DNA from: Euonymus europaeus
Taxonomy: Eukaryota; Streptophyta; Magnoliopsida; Celastrales; Celastraceae
Direction of reading: 5' to 3'
Length of the DNA stretch: 64,000 nt
Assembly (NCBI GenBank): GCA_963580455.1
Contig: OY756968.1
Coordinates: 23,219,996 to 23,283,995, forward strand
In this document: positions 22,360 to 36,345 of the stretch, piece by piece
Layout: every line of letters begins with the position of its first letter
How positions within the stretch are numbered: the first letter of the stretch is position 1
Position numbers and translations under genes: made by a program
The notes under the pieces: generated by a model
Seen by the model: the letters and a program-made list of their open reading frames with translations, nothing else
Databases searched by the model: none
What the model was told of the DNA's origin: nothing

Positions 22360-25300
22360 ATGCGAGGGCTCTCACAGTCTCAGAGAAGCATTGCACTGCT
22401 TTGGAGAGGAAGAATCCAAGCTAGAGAGTCGCCTGCTTTTGTCTTCTCCAGTTCGTTCTCTACCGACTATAGCAATGAAGAGGAATATGATTTTCAAAGC
22501 AATAGCGCTGTTGCTCCTTCTTCTTCGAAGGTTCAAATCTTCGATCGCCAACTCAAGCGCAAACAAGTAAGTCGAGTCTGAATTCCTGTATTGAACTTGA
22601 ATTGAAAATCGCTCTTACCAGAATCTTAGTCGGAAATGCTTTGTGCTTCTCTTGTTAATTTCTTTTTACAACGCAGCGTGATCGAGCTGCGTGGCTGAGG
22701 CGGCCGAATGATTCTCTGGTGGACGCTGTTACTGAAAATTTATTGGATCGATTGGAGGTACAGTGTTATGTTATTGGTATAAATGTTAGATGTTCTATAT
22801 CGATGAGTATGTAAGAATTTTTAAGACCGTTGGAACAAAACACATTTGTGTTATGAGGTGATTGTTTTTTGATTTCCTTTTCTTATTAGGAGTATCCTTT
22901 TTATAGATTTATTAGGATTACTCTTGTGTCCTACTTAAAGCCAAGAGTAGGAATGGTTAGAGATAGTTTCCTCTGGGAATCAATATAGCTATCACTTTCC
23001 TTTAGAGAATTTTTTCCTATTTCTGGTGGATTCCAGTTTTTATGAGTTGGCCTTTCCTTAACTTTTTTCCTTTATACCTTCCACATCGTCAGCACAAAGC
23101 ATGCCTTCACTATGATTTTCAGTGAGTAATTTCTGCATTAAGACTAAAAGCATTCCTGAAAAGTGGTCATTGCACTACAAGGTTTCCCATGAAATATCTC
23201 TCTTGATTTATTATGTATAAAGATGAAGAACAGGAATTCTGTGTGCGTTATATACTATAATGCATATATATGGAGTCAGATTTATCAGTTCATTTTCCTT
23301 TTGCAGGACTGTAAGAAAGCATTTCCAACAGCTTTATGTTTAGGGGGTTCTCTGGAACCTGTCAGACGCTTGTTACGTGGTCGTGGTGAGAATTGTTCCC
23401 ATATGATTTATGTTTCCCCATAGTTCTATGTATTGTTTTTGCATATGATTTCATGCCAATTTGGGTTCCGAGTCTTAAATGCATGATTGATAACATACTT
23501 ATGATCCAAATTTTTAGTACAAAGCTTGATTTCAAGCACCTGTGTAAGCTTGAGAATGGACTCCCGATGAAATTACATTTAAATTTCTTAAATTGTGTGA
23601 CGCTGTCACCATCCCTGTACATGGGAATATCGTGCTGCCTTTACTACTTAAGGTTAACACACTTCCGATATTCAATAATTAAGATTTCTTTCACATCAGG
23701 TTCCATTGAGAAGCTTATCATGTTGGATACTTCATATGACATTGTAAAATTGTGTAAAGATTCTCAAAAAGATAATGGAAATATGGAGACATCTTTTGTG
23801 GTGGGTGATGAGGAGTTCTTGCCAATAAAAGAAAGGTTTGCTTGCAGATTCAATTAATTTGATTCATTTGAAGTGAATCATTGTCATAAGAGTTTATTCT
23901 TCTTATGGATTGTTGTTGTTGACTTGAAGTTCACTAGATCTGGTGATTAGTTGCTTGGGGCTTCATTGGAAAAATGATCTTCCCGGGGCTATGATACAGG
24001 TAAGCACTTTATGGTGGTTATAGTTTTCAACTATTAATATATCTTAATTAATTTTGTATCCAATTCTATTTTGAGGCTGAATGGGTAATGCACCCAGAAA
24101 ATGCATATATGAATTACTAAATAATTAAATATTGCTATCAGCAAAGAGGAAAGCAAAAAAAGAAAAGAAAAGGAGAAGCCGTAGATAGATAAACTGTGTC
24201 GGGTGAGAGATTGTCTAATGTTTTGTCTGTGGCTGTGTGTGTATTCCAACTACAAGTAGAGATGGCCTGGAAGTCAAAGGTGTAATCCTTTATTTTGAGC
24301 TGATTTGTAGTAGTTTGGTTTTGCTAAAATTTGTATATGGTGGTCTTGACCTATTATGCTGTCATTTCTACATTCTTCTATGCATACTTTAATGTGCCAA
24401 TGATTTGCATACTTTACTTATTCTCTCCAGTCTCCACCCTCATTTGTGTTTGGTTGCTATCTTCACCAAGATTATGTTATTGTTATCTATCCAATTGTCT
24501 GTTGCAAAACTGTTGATACAGAAGTGCCATGAGAAATGCTAACTGTATTATTTTTTATGACAGAGTAAATTAGCTCTGAAGCCAGATGGCCTATTTTTGG
24601 GAGCTATTCTTGGTGGAGATACCTTAAGGTACTCCATTTCTGAATACCTTTTCTTACTCTCTCTCTTTTTTTTTTTATTGTTCATTTTTATATCTAAATC
24701 TTTTTTACCAGTGTGCTAGGATTTCATTTAACCCCGTTGCATGTTATTTTTGGGGTTCACCTTTCACAACCTTAAGCAGAATCTCAGTGAAATTCCCTGA
24801 ACCTAGAAAGAAAAAAATCGTTCGACATCATATTTTTTTAAAACCATAAGGTCTCCATTTTATGAACATTGTAAGGGAAGGGTAAATTTTTTCACTAAAG
24901 TGATAATATGGCCATGTTTACATCTTACCGACAGATTTCTTCTTTTCCTTGGTGAGTTGGTGAAAAGGAAGCTCAAATGAGCTCGTTTATTTTTTAAAGC
25001 ATATCAAATGAGCTCTAAATGGTCCCTGAGCGTTCTGTTGTTTTCCTAGGCTTTCTTTGTTCTTTCTTGTTCCTTTATTTTCTGTTCAGATTCCTGGTTG
25101 CCCTGAATAAAATTCCTTTGCATTCAAAAAAGAAAGAAGAATCATATCATTGAAACATCTGATTTTCATCCTAATTTCTGGTAAATTTAATCGAATGCAT
25201 GAATTTTCAGCTTGTCTCATAAATAAAGCTCAGGGATTAAGTGATACATTGTGAATAATGGGTGTTGAAGTGAGATTGAGTCAACAGCATGTGGAGTAAA

Positions 25301-28300
25301 GACTTTTCTAGTAAATCGAGAATTCTTTTAATAATATTTCTAATATTTCGTCCTTATGTTTAGGGAGCTGAGAATTGCATGCACTGTATCTCACATGGAA
25401 CGTGAAGGAGGTATTAGTCCACGAATATCACCTTTGGCACAAGTATGTCAAGCATTGCTTGCTCTCCTTAATTTGTTAAAGTTGAAAGGCATCTCTTCAT
25501 GTCTTCATAATATAATATTGAGAGATAAGCATAGTATTTTCTCATGCGTACTTTTATTTCTCTGAAAAAGGGAGCATTTTCTTTTGCACCCTTACTGTGC
25601 ATCAAATGCGATTATCTATTTTGAAGGTTATTCTGAAGCAATTAGCTATTCTCTTCAATTTTCCAGAACTTTTACCGTTTACATGGTAGAATAATGCCTA
25701 AAGAAGATCATGTTCCCTCATTTTGCTAGAAAGAGAGATACCCCTTCCCTGTTGTAGCATTCTCCTCTGTGTAAGATGTAATAGAGTAAGAATAATGCAA
25801 AATGAGTTGGGTCTTTTGTTTATACTGTAGGCAGGTTAATGAATTACATCGCCTCTCTAAAACTTAGTTGTCAAGCAGTTGCTTAACAGGGGAGCTGTCG
25901 GGGCACATTATATGTTCGTGCTGAAGTTCTGATTTCTTTATAACATGCCTCTGCTATCCTGTTCTTTTTCCCTTTGTTTTGGTTTATTTAAGCTATGCTT
26001 TTCTAGATGGCTTAAATGTACAGTATTACTATTTTGGCATCACTAAAGATCCAGATCTCACTTATGACTTTTTGAGTTGTCGTCATCATCATCCGAATTC
26101 TGAACCTTTATCCCAAAAGTTTGGGGTTGGCTACATAAGTCTTAAGAGGGAATCAACTAAATGTATTTGTTTTCTCAATTCATCTCTCTAGGATCATATA
26201 TTCATCGACTCATATTAAATCCATATAATTTCTTACTACTTTAAGTAATGTCTTTTAAAGTCTTCCTCTTCGCTTTCTACTTTCTTCAATACAAATTCTC
26301 TTGATTCTCCTCGCCGCCACAACACTATCTCTATGCTGAACATGTCCATTCCATCTTAAACCGTTTTCTCGCAACTTATCTTCAATTGGCTCTACTCCTA
26401 CACTAGATCTAATAATCTTATTTCTTATCCTATATTTTCTTGTGTGACTACACATCCAAAACATGGGCTGATACATTCAATTTTTGGATATGTTGTCTCT
26501 TAATAGCCCAACACTCAAAGCCATACATCATCGCGGGTTATATAGTTGACCTATAGAATTTTCCCTTCGACTCCTTCGGTCGGATAAAACCCTAGATGCA
26601 CTCCTGCACTTCATCCACCCTGTTTTTAATCCTATTAACTACATCTTCGCCAGTTTTTAATCCTTTGTCATATAGGTGATGACTTTTTGAGTACTGTACA
26701 TAAAGTTTGAACGTTGAAGCTGAGGGCTAGCTGTTCTTTTTTTCGTTTCATTATTTTATTGTTGATGATAAATGGTGTGCATATTTTAATAGGAAAAAGG
26801 CTAAAAAAAGGTTGTAGCTTTAATTTCCTTCACCTTTTTTATGTGTACCAAACGAATATCGTAAACTTGACAGAAAGATCTGTTCTAAACTGTTTGAATA
26901 TGTTGGGATGGTATGTAATATTGCAAGCCTATTTAAAAAGTTGGTATTAAAGAATAATGAGAATATCTCCACACGGGGATGAGATCATTGAAAACACAGC
27001 TTGCGGATTGTAGTATTAGGTAGGAGGTTTCATGTGAAGAATACTTCTTACGCTGATGTGTCTTTATATAGACTATAGTTTCCCAGAACTTGTTTGATTT
27101 ATTTCTGTTTTCATTTGACTTCGCCCTAGGGAATTCCTTATTGCCGGTTCCTAAATAAAAAATTTCCAGGTTAGAGATGCAGGCAATCTTTTGACCAGGG
27201 CAGGCTTCACTCTTCCTGGAGTTGATGTTGATGAATATACTGTGAAATATAAAAATGGTAAGCATGCCTCTGATCCCTGTTTTGGCTGTGATGTCTGTTG
27301 TTTCTTTGCTTCAACTTATATGTTGTCAAAGTGTATGCTTTAATAATGTGAGCACATTTGGATGGGGATTGCTTGATCCATCATTTATTCACAAGTTCCT
27401 TCTTTTTCCACCGATGTAAAGTTTAGCTTTGGAGCTGATAGAGCATCTACGTTCAATGGGAGAAACTAATGCCCTAATGCAAAGGAGCAATGTAAGGCAC
27501 TACTTTTTCTACTTTTTGTAAATATCTGTGGCCAAGAAGATTGGCTGGTACATAATCATCATCTTATAGACAAGTTTGATCTGTTGATGAATCAAATTAG
27601 ATCCTGAGGAGAGAAACAGCCCTTGCAACTGCAGCCGTATATGATTCAATGTTTGCAGCTGAAGATGGCACCATCCCTGCAACTTTTCAGGTGAGCATAG
27701 TAGATTATTTTTCTTAAGACGGTTGTTGGTGAGGTATCAGCCTTCCCTTCATTATTTTGTGGAGTGGAGAAATTTCATAAGGAGATATGCAATTTTAGTC
27801 TAAGATGATTTAACTTAGATATGATGGAATTGATGATCTCTCCTTCTCCATCTGTCCCTTGCACACACTCACTAATGTCATTAAGGTAACGAAGGAGCTT
27901 TAACTTTTGGGAGGTATAAGTTATGTACATATGGTTTTCACCTAAGTTGTTTTTGCATTGTTTTTTACTGAGTTTATTGCACCCTTTTAAGTCAATCATT
28001 TTTTTAATATGCGTTGTTTGAAATTTTTTTTCCTGACTTTTGGATTTTGGCATAGTGATTGAGTTTCTTCCCCATATTTTTAAATTTCAAATAATAAAGC
28101 AAGGCAAGACCTTTTTTTTCTTTCCACATTGCAAATTACACCGCACCATGGACTGATTGACATTGTTTTTTCTTTGTTGCGTCTTTCATTTATCTTCTGC
28201 TGCTTTCCTTTAAAACATTTGCTTTCCGAGGCAGTCTTCTACTTGTGTGGTTGCCCTCTTGCCGCTAAAACATAGCCAATCAAGGTCCTCTGAGTAAATA

Positions 28301-28638
28301 GAAAAAAACATGAACCTACCTAATCGCATATTACATTTTTCATCTGGATGAGTAATCTTAGAATGAAGGTAAGATTCCTAGTAGCTACACTTTTAAAGAT
28401 AACAGTTTTAATGTGAGAAATGGGGGCAGAATCCATTATATTACAACATTGATCTACTCCAGGAAAAAAGGAATGCCGTACAATTTTGTACCTCAGTGCA
28501 CTGACACAGGCTTTGTAGGTTATCTACATGACAGGGTGGAAAGAACATCCTTCTCAGCAGAAAGCCAAAACGAGGGGATCTGCCACCGTCTCCTTCAAAG
28601 ATATCAAGAAACAGTTTGATAATGACGGTTGTAGCTGA
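22360..28638 (+). CDS. NDUFAF5: NDUFAF5-like methyltransferase-fold protein, mitochondrial complex I assembly
   Basis: Eleven exons: 22360-22566, 22677-22757, 23307-23385, 23700-23835, 23930-23999, 24564-24628, 25364-25442, 27170-27257, 27427-27491, 27601-27690, 28519-28638; 359 residues. All junctions are GT-AG and keep frame. The N-terminus (about 55 residues, Arg/Ser-rich) looks like a mitochondrial presequence. [16 protein letters not shown] starts the conserved region, followed by [14 protein letters not shown], a modified SAM-binding loop, then [49 protein letters not shown] and [13 protein letters not shown]. It matches the family of Arabidopsis At1g22800. In animals NDUFAF5 hydroxylates an arginine of NDUFS7 during complex I assembly. 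The ATG is the first in frame, after site II promoter motifs. Intron 7 (1.7 kb) holds a LINE. Confidence 0.92.
26064..26692 (-). mobile_element. 5'-truncated RTE-type LINE with 14-bp TSD in NDUFAF5 intron 7
   Basis: The element is 26078-26678, flanked by identical copies of ATGACTTTTTGAGT (26064-26077 and 26679-26692). On the minus strand it encodes a reverse-transcriptase C-terminal remnant ([16 protein letters not shown], then [12 protein letters not shown]), a signature of plant RTE-like LINEs. It ends with a TTTGGGATAA phrase and a GATGATGATGACGA tail next to the target duplication, as RTE elements do. It lacks the 5' part and is dead. Orientation is opposite to the host gene. Confidence 0.85.
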
Positions 28639-29844
28639 TGAAGTCATTTCCTGTAAGGGTATCGAGGATAAATTTGTAGGTTGATATCACTGTGCTGTAT
28701 CCTTTCAGTGAATCAAGGAGAAAATTTAAATCCGGATGGCTGTCTTATCCTTGATCTCCTCTTCCTTGCACAAAATATCAGAATAATTGAATAGACATTA
28801 AGGGGGTGTTGTCTTCTACTCGTGTTTTCCTTCAATAAACAAAAGAAAGATAAAATAAGCAAAAGTGGGATTGTGGGTAAGTGGCGGGCTGGGCTGCGGC
28901 TTTGTCAAATGTGTTTATTATATATGGATGAGTTTTAATTTTGGACTCTCCTATGCCTTTTGATTCTTACTATGAACACTGGAAATCTTATTTTGTAATG
29001 AGAAATCCATATTAGAATGAAAATGAAACAGCATGGTTCATATAATTTATTTCACAATTTATACGCTATTAAAATTTACGCTTTATGATCACATAATCTT
29101 ATGCGGCTAGTTTAGACCAATTGGTTTATTTGAAATCAGGTATTGCAGATTTGACAATGTTTAAACTTTTAATCAGGTCTCCCCAAATAGTTTTTGTCTC
29201 TCAATATTTATTGTAGAAGATTCTTTATAAAGTTTCATATTTTTGAAACTAATTATTAGTGTCTTTGTTTTCCCATTAAAATAAAAATGTCTCAATTTTA
29301 TTACATAAAAAATTAAGTCACAAATTCATTCATATAAAAAAAAAACACGAATATTTCTTTCTCATGTTAATAATGTTAGCATTTTTATTTTCCCTAATAG
29401 AGTTACATCAAAATTAAAATTATTTTTATTATATAAAAATTAAGTCACACTCTCAGTCACATCGATAAAATTATTTTTTAATATAATCATATTAATAAAA
29501 ATATAAATTTTCATATATTTGTTGACAAAAAATTATATTGCATTTGCTTTTACAGTCTACATATGACCAACAAGGCGCACGATATACGATACTGTAACCT
29601 CACAAACCCAAACTCACTAGCCTGCGCCGATAACTCCCGTTACACGTGCTTGTTCTCACACGTGGCCCTTATGAGGGTCCTTTTCATTTCTATCTCTCGA
29701 TTTGTTTGACATCCGTTACGATCTATCACTCACTCACTGTCTCCTCCCTCGGGTTTTACCATAGTTTTTAACGGACTGACTTTCTCGAGCTCAAAGAAAC
29801 TTTTCCCGGGAAACAATCAGGTACTGGGAGAGGGGGCCGGATAG
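28639..29844. other. AT-rich intergenic region
   Basis: No gene seen. The last 200 bp, with CACGTG (about 29644 and 29659) and a pyrimidine-rich leader, should be the promoter of the UPF0301 gene. CACGTG is a G-box core. Confidence 0.5.
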
Positions 29845-32400
29845 ATGATGGATCCCTGGACTATGTATGTCAAGAGCGCAACAACGACGACTCCAAGCTC
29901 CTTCTGGCTGAAGAATTCTATTTGCGAGAAAACTGTTTCGGGGAATTTGGGGAGAGTCGGCGTGTTTGAGATCGGGGTGTCGAGGTGCAGGTGGCTTTAC
30001 TCTTCTGGGAGTCATTCTTTGGCTGTCAAAGCTATGGCCAAGAAGAATAATGGGAATTCTTCATCCTCCTCCTCCTCTTCTCCTGGTTAGTTCTTATAGG
30101 ATAACTTGATTTTTTATTTTGTGATGCAATTGGTAAGACTTTGCGAATTTTGTTGAATTTTTAGCTCAGTGTTTGCAAATTTATAGCTTTGATTGTTCAA
30201 AATTGATTTTGACTATTCTGCGCTGTTTTTTTACTGAGAAAGCTAGAGGAGAAGAGAAAAGGAAAAACTCGGATTTTTTTCTTCTTCTGTGATTTCTTGA
30301 GTGTCACGCTCTGTAATATTTTTGTTAATCTCATTTTCACCCAGAGTTTATAACTTTTGTCCTTTTTTGCACTATTTGGTTAAAATTTTGAATTAGGTCT
30401 TCTTTCATTCTGTATTCTTCAAATGCATCTGAGAAACTGATTAATTGATCAGGAAAGTGATTAAGGAAACCCCAAGAGAAAAGCTAGCCAAAGCATACAT
30501 CAGTTTGCTCCTTCTGGTAGCAGAGAAGTCCTTGAATCCACATTATAATCTATTCCTACACCCATTGTTCAGCTTTAGTTTGTGTGTTCAGTTTGGGATC
30601 TGGTATAACTTAGGCTTCATGATGAATTGAGTGTGGTTACTCAAGTATCTATACTGATTCATGGTTGCCAACCTGGCTGCTTCTTGGTTCACTTTGTTTT
30701 TATATGCCTACCATTTGGCCAAGAGCTAGTCAATTCCTTTGTAAAGCATAATCCTGAGCACTTAGCTACAAATTGACTTGAAATGGTACAATTCAAAGTG
30801 ACAATTTCCAACAGATCGTCTTTTGTATAAGCCCTTGTGGCTTGTGTGGGTATGACAAGTTGAGATAGGTTGAAAATTTCTTAAATATGACTGCTGCAGA
30901 TATTTCATTCTTATCCTTGCAAATATTTGAGATGATCTGTGATTTCAGTAGAAAAGGTTGCAATATTTTCCTGTTGAAGGCACAGTAGAGTATTGTTGTT
31001 CAAGATAAAAGTTACAAAAAACAAAGCATATGATCTCACGTTCTCTTGTTAGGGACTAGGAAACTGTTTAAGCTGTCATCTTTTCTCAAACTGCGAGTAA
31101 AACTCGATGGTAATGTAACTGCAGGAAATAATGATAGTGGAAGGAATTCTTCAGAGGGCAATAATTCTAATGACCCTGCCTCCCCCAATTCCCATCATAT
31201 AAGCCTCGACTGGAGAGAATTCAGAGCAAATTTATTTGCTCACGAGCAGGTGATATGTTTATCTCTTGAATGTTGTTGACTTGCCCTCTTTTTACTTCTT
31301 TTGTCATGAAACATATTATTGTTAGGATGATTGATTGTTAATTAACTTTGCAGTTTGCAGCAGCACTTTCCCTTCTCTAATCGTTATCATCTATAATTTT
31401 CTATGCAGTTTCCTTTTAGTATTTTATGACCTTGGTAGAATATCCAATCCCTAATGGGTTTGTTTGTTTTCATTAGCTTTAATCCTGCCCAGATTTTGTT
31501 GGTCACAACTCCAATAGCCTAGGTGGAATGTAGGAATATTGATTTGGCAATCAAACTAAGGGTTCCTTTGATTGAAATTGTTTTCCTTATGAAAACGTTA
31601 GATACTGGCCACTGGGTGTTACAGTGAAAAGGCTCTCCACATTGTTATGGAACAAATATGCCAACTAGCATAGAATTTGAAACCTCAGCGGCAATGTTCT
31701 TCTAAATTTTGTTGAACAATTTTGACAGGCTGAAACGGCGGAGCCTAATGCTTATGACAAAGGTGGCATACCAGAGTCTAAACCTATCGGGCTGAAATGG
31801 GCCCACCCTATTCCAGTACCCGAGACTGGCTGTGTACTTGTTGCTTCAGAAAAGCTTGATTTAATTGACACCTTTGAAAGGACTGTTGTTCTCCTCCTCA
31901 GGTCCGGAACCAGAAATCCACAAGAGGGACCATTTGGAGTTATCATTAACAAGCCACTTCACAAGAAGATTAAACACATGAGCCCCTCGAATAACGAATT
32001 GGCAACCACTTTTGCTGATTGTTCTGTGCATTTTGGGGGACCTCTTAATGCAAGTATGTTCTTGTTACGAACACAGGAAAAGTCTAAGCTTCCTGGCGTT
32101 GAAGAGGTGATCCCTGGCCTTTGTTTTGGTGCTCGAAACTGCTTGGATGAAGCTGCAAGATTGGTGAAGAAGGGGTTGCTAAAGTCTCAGGATTTCAGAT
32201 TTTTTTACGGTTATGCTGGATGGCAGTTAGATCAGTTGAGAGATGAGATTGAATCTGAGTTTTGGCATGTGGCTGCATGTAGCTCAAATTTAATTTGTGG
32301 GGATCCTTCCGACTCATCTGAGAATCTGTGGAAAGAAATTTTGCAGCTAATGGGCGGGGATTATTCAGAGTTGAGCAGGAAACCTAAGCAAGACATGTAG
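29845..32400 (+). CDS. UPF0301 / DUF179 (AlgH-YqgE-like) protein, probably plastid-targeted
   Basis: Exons 29845-30085, 31053-31249 and 31729-32400 give 369 residues. The N-terminal 80 residues are Ser/Thr-rich and basic, like a transit peptide, and end in a serine run. The DUF179 domain covers roughly residues 160-355: GCVLVASEKL, RTVVLLLRSG, GPFGVIINKPL, HFGGPLN, FGARNCLDEAARLV, FFYGYAGWQLDQLRDEIE and a conserved FWHVAACSSNLI tail. Bacterial YqgE/AlgH proteins are of uncertain function. Plant members with transit peptides are nuclear genes of bacterial, perhaps plastid-ancestor, origin; that is inference. The first 5' ATG in frame was taken. Exon 2 is low-complexity (Asn/Ser-rich) and could be alternatively spliced. 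Confidence 0.88.
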
Positions 32401-32954
32401 ATATTATTAACCGAAGGGGTTTATATGAATTATAAAGCCATCTTTGGAATTGAAGCAAGCTATATATGTAACCAGAATGTTTATGAAACCCTAAATGTAC
32501 AGAAAAGTACTGACATTTGTAGTGAGTAGATCTCCTGCAGTCTGTTTCTTTTTATTCCTACCTGCAGTTTTTTTTTTCCTAGTCACGAACAATGTTAATA
32601 AATAATAAAATAGTGTGCTTTTTCCATATATGCTTTGTGTTTTTTTGTCTAAGATCAAGTGTAACTCTTTAAGCTCATAAAATTGAATATGAATGCGTCG
32701 GTTCGGTAGATCATCTACGCCAGCCTTTTAATTACAAAACCACGGGGAAAAAAATCCAAAAGAGACTATAGCCCTAATCCGCCCTCCATTCGTCACTACA
32801 CCAACTCTGCAACTTCCACGTGTTTTCATAGCTTGATTGCATGCAATCATGCTGTTGATTATCCAGCACTATACGTCAAACGCAGCATTCTCTCCTCTAC
32901 TACTTTATACTTTCTCTTCTCTGTTTCACTCTGTCTCAAACAAACAGAGAGACT
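32401..32954. other. 3' flank of UPF0301 gene and promoter of the next gene
   Basis: AATAAATAATAAAA near 32598 is a candidate polyadenylation region. The remainder is leader and promoter of the dehydrogenase gene. No further gene. Confidence 0.45.
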
Positions 32955-35114
32955 ATGGATTTGATGAACTCCTTGTTGAACTTGGTGGTGCCTCCGGCAA
33001 GCATGGTGATGTTGGCCTGTGCCTGGCCTGGCTTGACTTTTATCAGGACTTGTGAGTGGATTTACGGTTACTTCAACTCTGAGAATATGGAAGATAAGGT
33101 TGTGATCATCACTGGTGCTTCCTCTGGCATAGGCGAGGTAATTTAAAAAAACTTTTTTACTTATTTGTTATTTAATCAAATGCTTGTGGATCAATACACC
33201 CTTTGAAAATGAATTTAGTCCAAGCAGATGGCAATTTAGTTGTCAAATAATTACAAGAATGTCAGAATCGTACCTTTTGTTCTGTTTAACCTTACAAATA
33301 TGAGAAAAGAAGAATGATTTAGAGTTTCTGTTGTCTGAGAGTGCAGCAAATTGCATACGAATATGCAAAAAAGAAAGCAAAACTTGTATTGGTTGCAAGG
33401 AGAGATCAGAGACTTCGGGTGATCAGCGAGAATGCGAGACTTATCGGTGCAACTCATGTCATGATCGCTGCTGCAGATGTGGTCAAGGAAGATGATTGCC
33501 GGAGATTTGTTACTGAAACCATAAACTACTATGGTTCTGGTATGTGGTCTGACCCAATTAAGTACATTTTAGTCTTTGTTTATTAATTTAAAGACTGGAG
33601 CAGTGATAAGGTTGATCTGTTTCATTGCTTTCGCATAATTCATGGAAAATAGTCTCAATTGCAACATTAAATATTTTGACTAGATTTTGGTCTAGTGATG
33701 AACTGATGAGTATGGATTTGATGTTATGATTCTACATATAATGCTTATTGAGTTTGTTGATCGACACAATCAATTTTATTGATCTATGCATACGAAATCT
33801 TTTGGGATTAAGATTTGGTGATGCTGATGAATGAATGAATGCATACAAAATCTTAATCAGCAATGGCGATATCCGAAACTTTAAATGCTGCTTCCTCATG
33901 AGCAAATGTATATAACAGGGTTTATGGTTTTTCATTATTCATTTAGATGCCCAGATGCTATGCAATATGATTCAACTAACTTAAGTAACTTCTTGGATCA
34001 ACATGAAATAATTAGTCAATTTTATTTTGTCTCTGTTTCTGCAGTGGATCATCTTGTGTTGACGACAAGTCTGGGGCACACGTTCTACTTCGAAGAAGTG
34101 ACGGACACCTCTGTGTTTCCACATGTTTTGGTAGGTTTATCGTTTATTGCATTCTGTGAATACCCGCGACAGACGATAGTCGGAACAATTCATGCGACAT
34201 TAATTTTGCTTTTGATATCCAGGATATAAATTTTTGGGGAAATGTCTATCCAGCGCTGGCCGCTCTTCCATACCTATATCAGACCAATGGTCGCATCATT
34301 GTTAATGCCTCAGTCGAGAACTGGCTACCTCTGCCAAGGATGAGCTTATATGCAGTGAGTACATATTTGACTTCAATTTGTTCTCTCTTTAATTTCTCTT
34401 GTAAAGTTAAGAAGAATTATTTATGGCAATGAGTGATATGTTTATCCAACAAATTATTTGTTGGCTAGTCTGCAAAAGCGGCTCTAATAAATTTTTACGA
34501 GTCACTGAGATTTGAGCTTAAAGATGAGGTGGGAATAACAATTGCAACGCACGGTTGGATTGGAATGGAAATGACTAGAGGCAGGTTCATGCTTGAGGAG
34601 GGCGCAGAGATGCAATGGAAAGAAGAAAGAGAAGTAAGATTCCCTAGCTACATTGAATTGTTTATATTTCTATATTTGTACAGGAACTATGTGCGCATGT
34701 ATGTCAATCTTATGTTATATTGCTCGATTGGTCCTCTAGTAATATATATATACAAGCTGTACTTTGGAACGACGATTCTGATTCCTCGGTTGGGATATCA
34801 TATCTTAGGTGCATGTGAACGGTGGACCATTGGAGGATTATGCTAGGATGATCGTCTCTGGAGCTTGTCGCAGAGAGGCGTATGTGAAGTTTTCGAGCTG
34901 GCATGATATATTCCTACTCTACAGGACCTTTGTACCAAACCTTCTGAACTGGACACTCCGGCTGCTGATTGCACAAAATGGTACAAGAAGAACATCTATG
35001 GTCAGCACGGGAAGGCCTCTCTTGGAGGGTGCCTCTCCTACTGAACTCCTTTCAAGTCCTGCTGTTTCGTCCCCATACAGTCCCCAGAGCTCGCTGCAAC
35101 AGAAAATGGAATGA
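32955..35114 (+). CDS. Steroleosin-type 11-beta-hydroxysteroid dehydrogenase-like protein
   Basis: Six exons: 32955-33137, 33347-33539, 34045-34130, 34223-34354, 34469-34633, 34809-35114; 354 residues. The hydrophobic N-terminus contains a proline knob-like stretch (VVPPASMVMLACAWPGLTF), which in steroleosins anchors the protein in oil-body membranes. The rest is a classical short-chain dehydrogenase: nucleotide-binding TGASSGIGE (about 53-61), Asp-containing ADVV, the VDHLVLTTSLG strand, Ser184 and the Tyr197-x3-Lys201 catalytic pair (split between exons 4 and 5). Expected reaction: NAD(P)-dependent oxidation or reduction of sterol or brassinosteroid-like substrates. The C-terminus is Ser/Pro-rich. 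The family is known as HSD/SLO in plants; the exact orthologue is not assigned. Confidence 0.93.
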
Positions 35115-36345
35115 AGAAGCCTTCGGTGAAGTCGTAGCTTGGGATTTAATTTGAGAATTAAACCATGCCGATGCCGTTTATTATGTATTTGTGCACTGTA
35201 GTCGATCTGAGGGATTTTTTTTGTTTTGTTTTTGGCTTATGATGAGGTTGAGAATAAGTGCGGGAGACATGTTTGGCACAATATGGACAAGTCAAACAAA
35301 CAAACTTAATGATCATTTTAGCCTTTGAAGAAATTATATTTTCTCATCCTGTCCGATGTGGGATTTCAACACAAGATGACACCACCTTTGGCTGCAAAGA
35401 GCTAACCCATGCATATGCATAGTCAGAAATTAAACCTACAACTTGCAGGACTAAAATTCACGCAGACGCAGGCATCCGAACCCTAGCTTCAGCATGGAGT
35501 CTTGGGCGGTGTTGGGCAAGCCGTAGACTTGTGTGTGTGTCTTGGTGCAGTCTTCCTTTCAAGTTCATGACATAATATTTACCTGCATGGTAAAACTCTG
35601 TATCTAATTATACCTATATTTACTTTTTATTATTTGGTCAAAGTACGTCTGGTATTGTATAGTGTGGCGATCGCCCGTCGGTGGGATCGGGTGGTCCATA
35701 TACCTTCATATTCGATCGAGTCAAACAGATTAATTAATTAAAGGTTCTGAACCAACGTCACTCCACTTGCTCTTGCGTAGAAAATCTTGGATTAAGAGCT
35801 GCTTGTACATTTAGACTAGTTAAAAGTTGGACCTAGTCCCAGATTGTGACTAACAGAGGATTCAATTAAGCCAGCCAGATTGTGACTAAGACGCTATAAT
35901 TGGTACCTTCACCCGACTGCCAATCAAACTAAAATATGATTTTATTTTTTAGCTAGGGAGAACTAGAAAATCTTACAAGCTAGTTCAGGTAATTAGCTAG
36001 GTTTTGGTATTTTAATTTGTAATAGCAACATATGTATGATTCGAAATTACCAAACCTATATAACCACATTGTCAAACTATTTCATGAATTTTTTTTGATT
36101 GTTTTGCTTAAACATAGTAAATGCTCTATAATTATTAGTAATTAAGGTGTCCCGAAAGAGTGAAGAGATTGAAAAAGTTATACGTAATCAAGACACGCGC
36201 CTCAATTTATCTTCTTTTTTCAAAAAGAACATGCAATATTACTAACTAAGAAGTCTATAATAGCATATTGGCTCCATCGATATATATATACATGCACAAT
36301 TAATTAGTCATACAAAACTCACTACAGATTAATTTAGTACTATTT
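35115..36345. other. Intergenic region, no gene seen
   Basis: AT-rich. It contains the 3' ends of two convergent genes (dehydrogenase and ERF). Confidence 0.5.

Noticed and set aside
34529..34846. 105-residue frame within the dehydrogenase gene
   Set aside because: It is exon 5 read through into intron 5. The exon 5-intron-exon 6 model preserves the SDR family sequence instead.
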